From Rhodoferax lacus (GTDB lineage Bacteria > Pseudomonadota > Gammaproteobacteria > Burkholderiales > Burkholderiaceae_C): a stretch of DNA of 64,000 bases. The notes below the pieces were generated by a model. That model worked only from the letters and a program-made list of their open reading frames with translations, was not told the DNA's origin and made no database searches. The DNA lies in the NCBI RefSeq assembly GCF_003415675.1, contig NZ_QFZK01000004.1, forward strand, positions 310,001 through 374,000, read 5' to 3'. Below are positions 1-8,300 of this stretch, piece after piece. The position numbers were made by a program, and so were the translations under genes. Each line of letters starts with the position of its first letter. The stretch's first letter is position 1.

Positions 1-1
1 T

Positions 2-643
2 CCGCCGCTCTATAGCCAGCTGCGTGGGCGCCCCTGCCTGTGGTGCCGCTACCTGGTGGAAGAGGAGGAGGGTGACGAGTGGCGCACGGTGGACCGGGGT
101 GAGACCAGCGCCTCCTTCATGCTGCGCGACCACACCGGCGAATGCGTGGTGGACCCGGAATCGGCCGAAATCGTGACCCGCCACAAGGACCGCTGGACCG
201 ACCAGAACATGCGCTACACCGAGTGGGTGCTGATCGAACAGGATGTGCTGCGCGTGGTCGGGCAGTTCCGCACCCAGGGGGGCGCATCAGAGCCCTTTGA
301 CACCCGGGCCGAGCTGGGGGAGATGCTGGCCGCCTGGAAGCAGGACATGCCACGCCTGCTGGCGCGCTATGACCTGGACCGCGATGGCCTGCTGCTGGGC
401 GATGAATGGGAGAGCGTGCGCTGCGATGCCCTGCGCGCCGTCGTGCAGCTGCGCACTTCGCGCCAGCAGCAGCCCGAGACCCACTTGGTGGGCCGCCCGC
501 CGGATGGTGCGCTGTTCCTGATCAGCAACATGCCCCACGACAAGCTGCTGCGCCGCTACCTGCTGTGGGGCTGGGCCCACCTGGCCCTGTTCTTTGCGGC
601 GCTCAGTGGCATGGCGTGGGTGGCCAGGAACGTTCACAGCTAG
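2..643 (+). CDS. GIDE-like (E3-ligase-related) membrane protein, C-terminal part
   Basis: The frame is open from base 2, so the true start lies upstream and only the last 213 residues are seen. The visible part begins with a stretch resembling the bacterial GIDE domain (PCLWCRYLVEE, later SAEIVTRHKDRW and YTEWVLIEQDVLRVVGQF) and ends with one hydrophobic segment near the C-terminus (LLWGWAHLALFFAALSGMAWVA). Such proteins are membrane-bound and often lie next to lemA, which would be outside the window. Bacterial members have no proven ligase activity, so the molecular role is unknown. The stop is TAG at 641-643. The family assignment is from recall of the motif pattern. Confidence 0.7.
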   Translation, partial: PPLYSQLRGRPCLWCRYLVEEEEGDEWRTVDRGETSASFMLRDHTGECVVDPESAEIVTRHKDRWTDQNMRYTEWVLIEQDVLRVVGQFRTQGGASEPFDTRAELGEMLAAWKQDMPRLLARYDLDRDGLLLGDEWESVRCDALRAVVQLRTSRQQQPETHLVGRPPDGALFLISNMPHDKLLRRYLLWGWAHLALFFAALSGMAWVARNVHS

Positions 644-691
644 CGGGGGGCATCCGCTGGCGAACCACACCACACCACGGCCGGGCCGTGC

Positions 692-2215
692 TCAGGTGCT
701 CAGCAGGTTCTTGTAGACGCCACAGCCCACGCTCAGGCCGTCCAGGCTCTGCACATAGGACATCTTGGTTTGCACCTGTCCGGTCGAGGGGTTGGTGATG
801 TCGTACTCCACCCAGCCCGGCTCGTAGGCGGCTTGTGTCTGGATGGTCTTCAGCAGGCCTTCGCCGTCAATCCCGGGCACGTCCTGCACGCGGGTGCCCA
901 CCTTGCTGGCGTTGCCGCCAAAGGCGAGGTAGGTGCCGCGGTCGTCCAGTACGAAGACATACATGTCACGGTCATGAAAGCCGTTGGCCGGGTCGGTGAG
1001 CTCACGCAAAAAGCTCTCCTTGGAGCTGCGCTGGCGGTGGGCCACGGCGCGCTCTACCAGCGCAACGGCCTCTTCCGGTGAGCCCTGCTGCAACTGGAAC
1101 AGAGCCACGGATTCCACCAGGGTGTTGGCGCGTGCTTCCATGTCGCGTGCCTTGGCCACGGCGTGCTCCACCATCTGGGCATTGCTTTGGGTGATGCCGT
1201 CGAGCTGGCTCACGGCAGCCGTGATTTCGCTCAGGCCTGCGCTTTGCTCGGCGCTGGAGCTCGATATCTGCGACATGCTGGTGGCCACCTCGCGTATGCC
1301 TGCCACCACACGGGTGATGGAACTGCCCGCCGCATGGATTTCCTTCACGCTGGCGGCTACCTGGCTTGAAGACGCGCCAATCAGCAACCGGATCTCCTTG
1401 GACGCTTCGGCCGAGCGCTGCGCCAGCGAGCGCACCTCGCTGGCCACCACCGCAAAGCCGCGGCCGGACTCGCCCGCGCGGGCAGCTTCCACGGCGGCAT
1501 TGAGCGCCAGGATATTGGTCTGGAAAGCCAGGCCGTCAATCACGCCCACAATCTCGTCCATGCGCTTGGCGCTGGCCTGTATGGCCTCCACCGACGTCAC
1601 CGCCCGGGCCATGATGGCCGCACCGTTTTCGGCCACGTCGCGCACTTCACCGGCCTGGCTGTTGGCGTGACCCGCCGTGTTGGCGTTGTCCTGTACGGTG
1701 GAGGAGAGTTCTTCCACGCTGGCTGCGGTTTGTTCGAGGTTGGCGGCCTGTTGCTCGGTGCGGTCCGACAGGTCCTGGCTGTCGCGCGCCAGGCTGTTGC
1801 CCGCATACACCACAAAGGCTGCATTGCTGCGCACATTGGCCACCATGGACGATACGGTGCGTCCGAGCTGGCTCACAGAATCCAACACGCGGCCCAGTTC
1901 ATCTGTGTGTTGGGCCCTGGTGCCCTGGCGCAGGTCGCCGGTCATCATGCGGTCCACGGTGTGCACCAGCTGGTTCAGGTCCTGGGTCACACTGACGTGC
2001 AGGGCGATCAGGCAGTACATCAGCGCCAGCGCATCCAGGGCACACAGGTTTACCACCACCTCAAAAGCGCTCTTGGGCTCGCTGCCCAAAAAGAAGGCCC
2101 ACAAAACCACCAGCACCGGCATGGTTGCCAGGAAGCCGATGAGCGCAATCTTCTGCGAGAAAACCAGTCTGCGCATCAGGGCCACACCGGGGCCCAATAG
2201 ACCTGCTGATTGCAT
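692..2215 (-). CDS. Methyl-accepting chemotaxis protein with C-terminal Cache-like domain
   Basis: A 507-residue chemoreceptor. Residues about 22-43 and 55-75 are two membrane segments separated by only a short loop, so there is no periplasmic sensor. A HAMP-like linker follows (about 76-128), then the signalling coiled coil with the conserved hairpin tip around residues 224-270 ([20 protein letters not shown]). After the signalling domain, residues about 385-507 form a single-Cache-like module ([20 protein letters not shown], then [13 protein letters not shown]), placing the sensor in the cytoplasm at the C-terminus. The start is ATG at 2215 with AGG about 9 bases upstream; an internal Met14 is an alternative. 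No CheR/CheB tether pentapeptide is present. Confidence 0.93.
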   Translation of the reverse strand: MQSAGLLGPGVALMRRLVFSQKIALIGFLATMPVLVVLWAFFLGSEPKSAFEVVVNLCALDALALMYCLIALHVSVTQDLNQLVHTVDRMMTGDLRQGTRAQHTDELGRVLDSVSQLGRTVSSMVANVRSNAAFVVYAGNSLARDSQDLSDRTEQQAANLEQTAASVEELSSTVQDNANTAGHANSQAGEVRDVAENGAAIMARAVTSVEAIQASAKRMDEIVGVIDGLAFQTNILALNAAVEAARAGESGRGFAVVASEVRSLAQRSAEASKEIRLLIGASSSQVAASVKEIHAAGSSITRVVAGIREVATSMSQISSSSAEQSAGLSEITAAVSQLDGITQSNAQMVEHAVAKARDMEARANTLVESVALFQLQQGSPEEAVALVERAVAHRQRSSKESFLRELTDPANGFHDRDMYVFVLDDRGTYLAFGGNASKVGTRVQDVPGIDGEGLLKTIQTQAAYEPGWVEYDITNPSTGQVQTKMSYVQSLDGLSVGCGVYKNLLST

Positions 2216-2386
2216 TGATCGTTACCTGGATTCAGCCACTGATGGGCCGTAGTTTTTGCATGTCCCCAAGCCGACTTTATCCGCGCACCTGACGCCAAAA
2301 TGACGGCTGCACACTCAGTCGCGCAATGCTGTCTTCATTTGCAAAAAACAGCCGCATGCCCGTCGTTCGGGAAGTCTTTGCGCGGC

Positions 2387-3418
2387 TCACCCGTTGGTGA
2401 TGCGGCTGACCAGCGCTTTGGTGAACTCGGCCGTGCCAGCCTTGCCACCCAGGTCACCAGTGCGTACCTTGTCCACGTTCAGGGTGTCATCGATGGCGCG
2501 GCGCAGGCGCGTGGCCATGTCGGTCAACTGGCAGTGGTCCAGCATCAGGGCAGCGGCCAGCAGCAGGGCGGTCGGGTTGGCAATGCCTTTGCCCGCAATG
2601 TCCGGGGCCGAGCCGTGCACGGCTTCAAAAATGGCCGCGTCCTTGCCGATGTTGGCGCCCGGCGCCATGCCCAGGCCGCCCACCAGGCCGGCCACCAGGT
2701 CCGACAGGATGTCGCCAAACAGGTTGGTGGTCACCAGCATGTCGAACTGCCAGGGGTTGAGCACCAGCTTCATGGCGCAGGCGTCGATGATGACGGTGTC
2801 GAGCTCAAACTTTCCCTTGTACTCGCGCTCATACAGGTCGAGGCCAGTCTCCAGAAAGATGCCGGTCAGCGCCTTCATGATGTTGGCCTTGTGCACGATG
2901 GTCACCTTCTTGCGCCCGGTGGCCACTGCATGCTCAAACGCGTACTGCAGCAGCCTGCGGCTGCCCGCCCGTGTGTTGATGCCGGTGGCCATGGCCACGG
3001 CATGCGGGTCGTTGTCGATCTTCACATAGTGCTCGTGGCCGATGTACAGGCCTTCCAGGTTTTCGCGCACCACCACCAGATCGATCTTGTCAAAGCGCCC
3101 ACCGGGGATGATGGTCAGTGCGGGCCGCAGGTTGGCATACAGCTGGAACTCTTCGCGCAGCCGCACGTTGGAAGACCGGTAGCCGCCGCCCGTGGGCGTC
3201 TCCAGCGGGCCCTTGAGGGCCAGGCGGGTGCGGCGGATGCTATCCAGCGTGGCCGCAGGCAGCGGGTCCCCTGCGAGTTGCACACCGCCCAAACCCGCAA
3301 TCTGACGGTCCCACACAAAGGGCGCGCCCAAAGCGTCGAGCGCGGCCAGCGTGGCGTCCATGATTTCAGGGCCAATGCCGTCGCCGGGTATCAGGGTGGC
3401 TGGGATGGGTTGGGACAT
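2387..3418 (-). CDS. NAD-dependent isocitrate dehydrogenase
   Basis: A 343-residue beta-decarboxylating dehydrogenase of the isocitrate/isopropylmalate family: isocitrate + NAD to 2-oxoglutarate + CO2 in the cytoplasmic TCA cycle. The start has the LIPGDGIGPEI motif, the substrate loop reads YRSSNVRLREEFQLYANLRP (a pattern of NAD-IDH rather than LeuB), followed by VVVRENLEGLYIGHEH, the metal site around NLFGDILSDL, and EAVHGSAPDIAGKGIANPTA near the end. I chose ATG 3418 over the longer frame (to 3517) because the family starts just before the GDGIGPE motif and the upstream residues are low-complexity. It is transcribed divergently from the por operon and shares the intergenic region holding the FNR box. 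Isopropylmalate or tartrate dehydrogenase is less likely. Confidence 0.9.
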   Translation of the reverse strand: MSQPIPATLIPGDGIGPEIMDATLAALDALGAPFVWDRQIAGLGGVQLAGDPLPAATLDSIRRTRLALKGPLETPTGGGYRSSNVRLREEFQLYANLRPALTIIPGGRFDKIDLVVVRENLEGLYIGHEHYVKIDNDPHAVAMATGINTRAGSRRLLQYAFEHAVATGRKKVTIVHKANIMKALTGIFLETGLDLYEREYKGKFELDTVIIDACAMKLVLNPWQFDMLVTTNLFGDILSDLVAGLVGGLGMAPGANIGKDAAIFEAVHGSAPDIAGKGIANPTALLLAAALMLDHCQLTDMATRLRRAIDDTLNVDKVRTGDLGGKAGTAEFTKALVSRITNG

Positions 3419-3528
3419 GCTGGGGCTTTCGGTGGAGGTGTGGATGCAGGAAGTGCTTGGGTCCAGTGTACGGCTGCAAAGTCGTCGGGAGGCTGACGGC
3501 GTCGGCACCCGATGCACCTCGGTTTTCG

Positions 3529-3569
3529 TTGATCTTCATCAATGGAATGCGCGCCCAAAAGCACAGAAT
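3529..3569 (+). promoter_or_regulatory. FNR box and class II promoter of the por operon
   Basis: TTGATCTTCATCAA at 3529-3542 is a perfect match to the FNR/Anr consensus TTGAT-N4-ATCAA. A -10-like CAGAAT lies at 3564-3569, starting 28.5 bases from the box centre, which puts the box near -41 (class II activation). The porG start is about 78 bases downstream of the box centre. The box could also act on the divergent isocitrate dehydrogenase gene, about 117 bases from its start. The geometry repeats at uspA, ccoG and the second chemoreceptor in this window. Confidence 0.75.
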
Positions 3570-3613
3570 TTCGCAGTTCCCATTCGAATTCTTATAACGA
3601 GGAGACAACAGCA

Positions 3614-4285
3614 ATGCTGCAAATCCGTATCCATGGACGCGGTGGTCAGGGCGTGGTCACGGCCGCCGAAATGCTTTCGCTGGCCGCCTTCGAGCAGGGT
3701 CACCACGCGCAGGCCTTTCCCAGTTTTGGTTCCGAACGCACGGGTGCACCGGTGGTGGCTTTCTGCCGCATCGACAGCCGGGAAATCCGCCTGCGCGAAC
3801 CCGTGCTGGCACCCGATGTGGTGATCGTGCAAGACCCCACGCTCCTGCACCAGGTCGATGTGTTCCAGGGTCTCAAGCCCGACGGCTATGTGCTGATCAA
3901 CACGCGCAAAAGCTTTGACGAACTGGGCCTCTCCGACATGGTGCAGCGCTTCCGCCACGAGCGCCTGACCACCGTGCCTGCCACCGACATTGCGCTCAAA
4001 CTTTTGGGGCGGCCGCTGCCCAATGCGGTGCTGCTGGGTGGCTTTGCGGCGCTCATCAGTCGAAGGGCCGCCCCCGAGACGGATGACCCCCTTGGGGGGC
4101 GGGCCGAGCGCAGCGAGGACCTCGGGGCATCACTATCCGGCATGGTGACATTGGAGGCTGTGGAACACGCCATCAACCACAAGTTCAGTGGCAAGGTCGC
4201 AGCTGGCAATGTGGCTGGTGCGAAAGAGGCCTTTGCCTATGTGCAAAACGAAATGACGGAGCTCAGCCATGCTCAAACAAGTTGA
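3614..4285 (+). CDS. porG: Pyruvate:ferredoxin oxidoreductase, gamma subunit
   Basis: A 223-residue gamma subunit of the 2-oxoacid:acceptor oxidoreductase family (IRIHGRGGQGVVTAAEML at the N-terminus, QAFPSFGSERTGAPV next). With the alpha and beta subunits it oxidises a 2-oxoacid and CoA to acyl-CoA and CO2, giving low-potential electrons. The start is ATG 3614 with GAGGAGA ten bases upstream; the longer frame from 3542 overlaps the FNR box. Residues about 149-174 (from SRRAAPETDD to LGASLS) look foreign: the DNA there is a nested GC-rich palindrome of the repeat type seen elsewhere in the window, inserted in frame between GGFAALI and SGMVTLEAV. The gene overlaps porA by 17 bases. Confidence 0.92.
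   Translation: MLQIRIHGRGGQGVVTAAEMLSLAAFEQGHHAQAFPSFGSERTGAPVVAFCRIDSREIRLREPVLAPDVVIVQDPTLLHQVDVFQGLKPDGYVLINTRKSFDELGLSDMVQRFRHERLTTVPATDIALKLLGRPLPNAVLLGGFAALISRRAAPETDDPLGGRAERSEDLGASLSGMVTLEAVEHAINHKFSGKVAAGNVAGAKEAFAYVQNEMTELSHAQTS
4061..4130. repeat. GC-rich nested palindrome inserted in frame in porG
   Basis: An outer inverted pair CCCCGAG (4072-4078) and CTCGGGG (4121-4127) encloses an inner palindrome of five C, TT and five G (4087-4098). The translated stretch (AAPETDDPLGGRAERSEDL) interrupts an otherwise continuous gamma-subunit fold. The GC content and palindrome style match the extragenic repeats at 6583, 15005 and 31288, although the sequence is a different subtype. It adds about 25 codons and keeps the frame. 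Confidence 0.65.
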
Positions 4286-5522
4286 AGGCTCGGCCGCTGT
4301 GGCCGAAGCCGTGGCGCTGGCGCGCCCGGAAGTCATTTGCGCCTACCCCATCTCACCGCAGACCCACATTGTGGAAGGCCTGGGCGAGCGGGTGAAGGAC
4401 GGCTCGCTGGCGCACTGCGAGTTCATCAATGTGGAGAGCGAGTTTGCCGCCATGAGCGTGGCCATTGGCTCATCTGCCGCCGGTGCGCGCACCTACACGG
4501 CCACGGCCAGCCAGGGCCTCTTGTTCATGGCCGAGGCCGTGTACAACGCCTCGGGCCTGGGCCTGCCGATTGTGATGACGGTGGCCAACCGCGCCATCGG
4601 CGCACCCATCAACATCTGGAACGACCACAGCGACTCCATGAGCCAGCGCGACTGCGGCTGGCTGCAGCTGTTTGCCGAGACCAACCAGGAGGCGCTGGAC
4701 CTGCACATCCAGGCCTTCAAGATTGCCGAGGAACTCTCCATGCCGGTGATGGTCTGCATGGACGGTTTTATTCTCACCCACGCCTACGAGCGGGTGGACA
4801 TGCCCACCCAGGCGCAGGTCGATGCCTTCCTGCCACCCTACGAGCCGCGCCAGGTGCTGGACCCGCGCGAGCCGGTGTCGATTGGCGCCATGGTCGGCCC
4901 CGAGGCCTTCATGGAAGTGCGCTACCTGGCCCACGCCAAGCAGACCATGGCGCTGGAGCGTATTCCGCAAATCGCCGCAGAGTTTGCTCAAACGTTTGGC
5001 CGCCACTCCGGCGGCTTGGTGCGCGGCTACCGCTGTGAGGATGCCGAGACCATCGTCGTGGCCCTGGGCTCGGTCATTGGCACCATCAAGGACGCGGTGG
5101 ACGAGATGCGCGCGGGCGGCGTGAAGATCGGCGTGCTGGGCATCCAAAGCTTCCGGCCCTTCCCGCTGGCGGCAGTGCGCAGCGCGCTGCAAGGTGCCAA
5201 ACGCGTGGTGGTGCTGGAGAAGAGTTTTTGCGTGGGCCTGGGCGGCGTGGTGTCCACCGATGTGCGCGTGGCGCTTTCGGGTCTGCAACTGCAGGGCTAC
5301 ACCGTGATTGCGGGCTTGGGCGGGCGTGCCATCACACAGGCATCCCTGGTGCGCACCTTTGCAGAAGCCATTGCGGGCACGCTGGAGGCGCTGACCTTCA
5401 TGGACCTGGACTGGCGCATCGTCAACCGCCAACTCGCGCGCGAGGCCAGCATGCGGCGCAGCGGCCCGATTGCAGAAAACCTGTTGCGCGACGTGGGCTC
5501 CGTCGCCTCGAAAGTGAGCTGA
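4269..5522 (+). CDS. porA: Pyruvate:ferredoxin oxidoreductase, alpha subunit
   Basis: A 417-residue alpha subunit. The N-terminus carries VICAYPISPQTHIVEGL, the substrate/TPP-facing motif of the family. NRAIGAPINIWNDHSDSMSQ followed by QEALDLHIQAFKIAEE and MPVMVCMDGFILTH is the pattern I associate with pyruvate (PorA) rather than 2-oxoglutarate (KorA) enzymes. The C-terminal half holds the transketolase-C-like domain (ETIVVALGSVIGTIKDAV, then GVLGIQSFRPFP). It starts inside porG and is followed at once by porB, so the three subunits are made from one transcript. The substrate is inferred, not shown. Confidence 0.92.
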   Translation: MLKQVEGSAAVAEAVALARPEVICAYPISPQTHIVEGLGERVKDGSLAHCEFINVESEFAAMSVAIGSSAAGARTYTATASQGLLFMAEAVYNASGLGLPIVMTVANRAIGAPINIWNDHSDSMSQRDCGWLQLFAETNQEALDLHIQAFKIAEELSMPVMVCMDGFILTHAYERVDMPTQAQVDAFLPPYEPRQVLDPREPVSIGAMVGPEAFMEVRYLAHAKQTMALERIPQIAAEFAQTFGRHSGGLVRGYRCEDAETIVVALGSVIGTIKDAVDEMRAGGVKIGVLGIQSFRPFPLAAVRSALQGAKRVVVLEKSFCVGLGGVVSTDVRVALSGLQLQGYTVIAGLGGRAITQASLVRTFAEAIAGTLEALTFMDLDWRIVNRQLAREASMRRSGPIAENLLRDVGSVASKVS

Positions 5523-5524
5523 AT

Positions 5525-5566
5525 ATGAACACCACGTCCACCGCGTTCGCAGGAGGCCCGCTATGA
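5525..5566 (+). other. 13-codon leader frame ahead of porB
   Basis: ATG 5525 opens two bases after the porA stop and runs 13 codons, with its TGA overlapping the porB ATG (ATGA at 5563-5566). The porB ribosome site GCAGGAGG lies inside it. It may couple translation of porB to porA, or be chance. There is no clear ribosome site for the small frame itself. Confidence 0.25.
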
Positions 5567-6579
5567 ACGCCCCCCTCAAGTTCTACCAGACCGGCACTTT
5601 TACGGTCGGTAACCGCCTGCTCTCCCCCGAGCAGCGCAGCCTGCAGTCCAGCGAGGCGCGCAGCAACTCGCTCAACTCCGGCCATCGCGCCTGCCAGGGC
5701 TGTGGCGAGGCGCTGGGCGCGCGCTACGTGGTGGACGCCGCCATGCGCGCCACCGGCAACCAGCTGATAGCCGCCAACGCCACCGGCTGCCTGGAGGTGT
5801 TCTCCACACCGTACCCCGAGACCTCGTGGCAGCTGCCCTGGATCCACTCGCTGTTTGGCAACGCCGCAGCGGTGGGTACCGGCATTGCGGCGGCACTCAA
5901 GGTGAAAGCACACAAAGCCGGCAAGCCACAGAGCGAGGTGCGCGTGATCGCCCAGGGCGGCGACGGCGGCACCACCGACATCGGCTTTGGCTGCCTGTCG
6001 GGCATGTTCGAGCGCAACGACGATGTGCTCTACATCTGCTACGACAACGAGGCCTATATGAACACAGGAGTGCAGCGCAGCTCGGCCACACCCATGGGCG
6101 CACGCACGGCCACCACCATGGCCGTGGGCGCGCATCCGGGTGCACCGCAAGGCCAGGGCAAGAATCTGCCGCGCATTGCCATGGCCCACGAGATTCCCTA
6201 TGTGGCCACCGCCACCGTGGCCGACCTGCGCGACCTGGAGGCCAAAGTAGAGAAGGCCATGTCGATACGCGGCGCGCGCTACCTGCATGTGCTGGTGCCG
6301 TGCCCCTTGGGCTGGGGCTCGGTCAGCCAGGACACGATCAAGCTGGCGCGGCTGGCGCGCGAGACCGGCATCTTTCCGGTGTTCGAAGCCGAGCACGGCG
6401 AGGTGACTGCGGTCACCCAGATCCGCCACCGCGTGCCGGTGGACGACTACCTCAAACCGCAGCGCCGCTTTGCCCATCTGTTTGGCAAGCCGGGCCAGCC
6501 CGAGATGCTGGCGCAGATACAGGCCGAGGCGGACCGCAACATCCGCCGCTTCAATCTCATGGAACAGGAGGCAGTATGA
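5563..6579 (+). CDS. porB: Pyruvate:ferredoxin oxidoreductase, beta subunit
   Basis: A 338-residue thiamine-diphosphate subunit. Cys44 and Cys47 (HRACQGCGEALG) and Cys76 fit the [4Fe-4S] ligands that pass electrons from TPP to the ferredoxin part. The TPP/Mg motif is QGGDGGTTDIGFG (131-143) with DNEAYMNTGVQRS (161-173). The length is normal for the family. A strong GCAGGAGG ribosome site precedes ATG 5563. It works as a heteromer with PorA and PorG in the cytoplasm; such enzymes are oxygen sensitive, in line with the FNR box upstream. Confidence 0.93.
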   Translation: MNAPLKFYQTGTFTVGNRLLSPEQRSLQSSEARSNSLNSGHRACQGCGEALGARYVVDAAMRATGNQLIAANATGCLEVFSTPYPETSWQLPWIHSLFGNAAAVGTGIAAALKVKAHKAGKPQSEVRVIAQGGDGGTTDIGFGCLSGMFERNDDVLYICYDNEAYMNTGVQRSSATPMGARTATTMAVGAHPGAPQGQGKNLPRIAMAHEIPYVATATVADLRDLEAKVEKAMSIRGARYLHVLVPCPLGWGSVSQDTIKLARLARETGIFPVFEAEHGEVTAVTQIRHRVPVDDYLKPQRRFAHLFGKPGQPEMLAQIQAEADRNIRRFNLMEQEAV

Positions 6580-6656
6580 AACCCCCAAGCTCACTTTGTT
6601 CGCTGCCCCCCAAGGGGGCGCACGCCTCCCTTGGGGCGGCCCGGCGGGAGGCCTGA
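6576..6656 (+). repeat. Structured GC-rich repeat inside the por operon, with a 26-codon frame
   Basis: The gap between porB and the next gene is a copy of the window's extragenic repeat: a GCCCCC-AA-GGGGGC palindrome, then a hairpin GCCTCCC ... GGGAGGC around the core CCTTGGGGCGGCCCGGCGG (6629-6647). The core is shared with the copies at 15061 (opposite strand) and 31354. A 26-codon frame (ATG 6576 overlapping the porB stop, TGA 6654-6656) reads through the whole repeat, so ribosomes leaving porB could traverse it and reach the next gene. Whether that peptide is made is unknown. Confidence 0.7.
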
Positions 6657-6658
6657 CC

Positions 6659-8287
6659 ATGCAAAAACCCTTTGCCATCACGCTGGACCCCGGCTCTTCG
6701 CTGGCCAACAAGACCGGCACCTGGCGCACCGAGCGCCCCGTCTATGTGGACCGCCTGCCGCCCTGCAATGCGCAGTGCCCGGCGGGTGAAGACATCCAGG
6801 GCTGGCTGTTCCATGCCGAGAGCGGCAACTACCTGGAAGCCTGGCAGCACCTGGTGCGTGACAACCCCTTCCCGGCCATCATGGGCCGGGTCTGCTACCA
6901 CTCGTGCGAGGGGGCCTGCAACCGCGGCAAGATCGACGCGGCCGTGGGCATCAACTCGGTGGAGCGCTTTCTGGGTGACGAGGCGCTCAAGCAAGGCTGG
7001 CAGTTGCCCGCCGCTGCGGCCGATTCGGGCAAGCATGTGCTGGTGGTCGGTGCCGGGCCTTCGGGCATGTCCGCGGCTTACCAGCTGCGCCGCCTGGGCC
7101 ACCGCGTCACCGTAAAAGAAGCCGGGCCGCTGATGGGCGGCATGATGCGCTTTGGCATCCCCAAGTACCGCCTGCCGCGCGAGGTGCTGGAGGCCGAGAT
7201 GCAGCGCATTGTGGCCATGGGTGTGACGGTGGAGTTGGGTGCCCGGGTGGAGAACATTGCCACCACCATGAAGGACGGAAAGTTCGACGCCGCCTTCCTG
7301 GCCGTGGGCGCCCACATTGCCAAGCGTGCCTATATCCCGGCCAAGGACTCTTCGCACATTTTGGATGCCGTGTCCGTGCTGCGCTCCATGGAGGGCGAGG
7401 ACCAGCCCATGCTGGGCCGCCGCGTGGTGGTCTACGGCGGCGGCAACACCGCCATTGACGTGGCGCGCACGGCCAAGCGCCTGGGGGCGACGGAAGCCAT
7501 CATCGTCTACCGGCGCAACCGCGAGAAGATGCCTGCGCACGACTTCGAGGTCGAAGAGGCGCTGCAGGAAGGTGTGATGGTCAAGTGGCTGTCCACCATC
7601 AAGCAGGCTGAGGGCGGCGTGCTCACCGTGGAAAAAATGGTGCTCGATGACAAGGGCAATCCGCAACCCACCGGCGAGTTGGAGACCCTGGAGGCCGACT
7701 CCCTGGTGCTGGCCCTGGGGCAGGATGTAGATCTGTCCTTGCTGCAGGGCGTGGACGGTTTGGTGATGCAAGACGGCGTGGTGCAGGTAGACCCAGCCAC
7801 CATGATGACGGGCCACGCAGGTTTGTTTGCCGGCGGCGACATGGTGCCGGCCGAGCGCAACGTGACCATCGCCGTGGGCCACGGCAAGAAGGCCGCGCGC
7901 CACATTGATGCCTGGCTGCGTGGCCAGCCCCTTGCCAATGCGCCCAAACATGCCGTGGCCAGCTTCGAGCGCATCAACAGCTGGTACTACAGCGACGCAC
8001 CCAAGACCGTGCGCCCGCAGCTGGAGATCGCGCGGCGCACCAGCAGCTTTGACGAGGTGCAAGGGGGCCTGGCCGAAAGCAACGCCTTGTTTGAAGCGCG
8101 CCGTTGCCTGTCTTGCGGCAACTGCTTTGAGTGCGACAACTGCTACGGCGTCTGCCCCGACAACGCGGTGATCAAGTTGGGCCCCGGAAAACGTTTCCAG
8201 TTCAACTACGACTACTGCAAGGGCTGCGGCATTTGCGCGGCCGAGTGCCCGTGTGGAGCCATCGAGATGGTGGCCGAGGAGAGCTGA
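6659..8287 (+). CDS. GltD-like NAD(P)H/FAD oxidoreductase fused to a 2[4Fe-4S] ferredoxin
   Basis: A 542-residue fusion. Residues 1-110 are the Fe-S domain of the glutamate-synthase small-subunit family (Cys36, Cys40, Cys79, Cys83, Cys87). An FAD site GAGPSG (131-136) and an NAD(P) site YGGGNTA (259-265) follow. The last ~60 residues are a bacterial ferredoxin with two [4Fe-4S] motifs (CLSCGNCFECDNCYGVCP and CKGCGICAAECPCG), equivalent to the separate delta subunit of other POR enzymes. As the last gene of the operon it would shuttle electrons between pyruvate oxidation and NAD(P). The start is ATG 6659, directly after the repeat, with a GGGAGG upstream that belongs to the repeat hairpin. Confidence 0.9.
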   Translation: MQKPFAITLDPGSSLANKTGTWRTERPVYVDRLPPCNAQCPAGEDIQGWLFHAESGNYLEAWQHLVRDNPFPAIMGRVCYHSCEGACNRGKIDAAVGINSVERFLGDEALKQGWQLPAAAADSGKHVLVVGAGPSGMSAAYQLRRLGHRVTVKEAGPLMGGMMRFGIPKYRLPREVLEAEMQRIVAMGVTVELGARVENIATTMKDGKFDAAFLAVGAHIAKRAYIPAKDSSHILDAVSVLRSMEGEDQPMLGRRVVVYGGGNTAIDVARTAKRLGATEAIIVYRRNREKMPAHDFEVEEALQEGVMVKWLSTIKQAEGGVLTVEKMVLDDKGNPQPTGELETLEADSLVLALGQDVDLSLLQGVDGLVMQDGVVQVDPATMMTGHAGLFAGGDMVPAERNVTIAVGHGKKAARHIDAWLRGQPLANAPKHAVASFERINSWYYSDAPKTVRPQLEIARRTSSFDEVQGGLAESNALFEARRCLSCGNCFECDNCYGVCPDNAVIKLGPGKRFQFNYDYCKGCGICAAECPCGAIEMVAEES

Positions 8288-8300
8288 GCCCGGCGCTCAG
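8284..8300. terminator. Short hairpin between convergent genes
   Basis: CTGAGC (8284-8289) and GCTCAG (8295-8300) form a six-base stem with a five-base loop, spanning the stops of the por operon and of higA. There is no T-run, so termination activity is doubtful. Confidence 0.25.

Noticed and set aside
2387..3418. leuB (isopropylmalate dehydrogenase) identity
   Set aside because: The substrate loop with SSNVRLREEFQLYANLRP fits NAD-isocitrate dehydrogenase, and no leuCD genes are adjacent.
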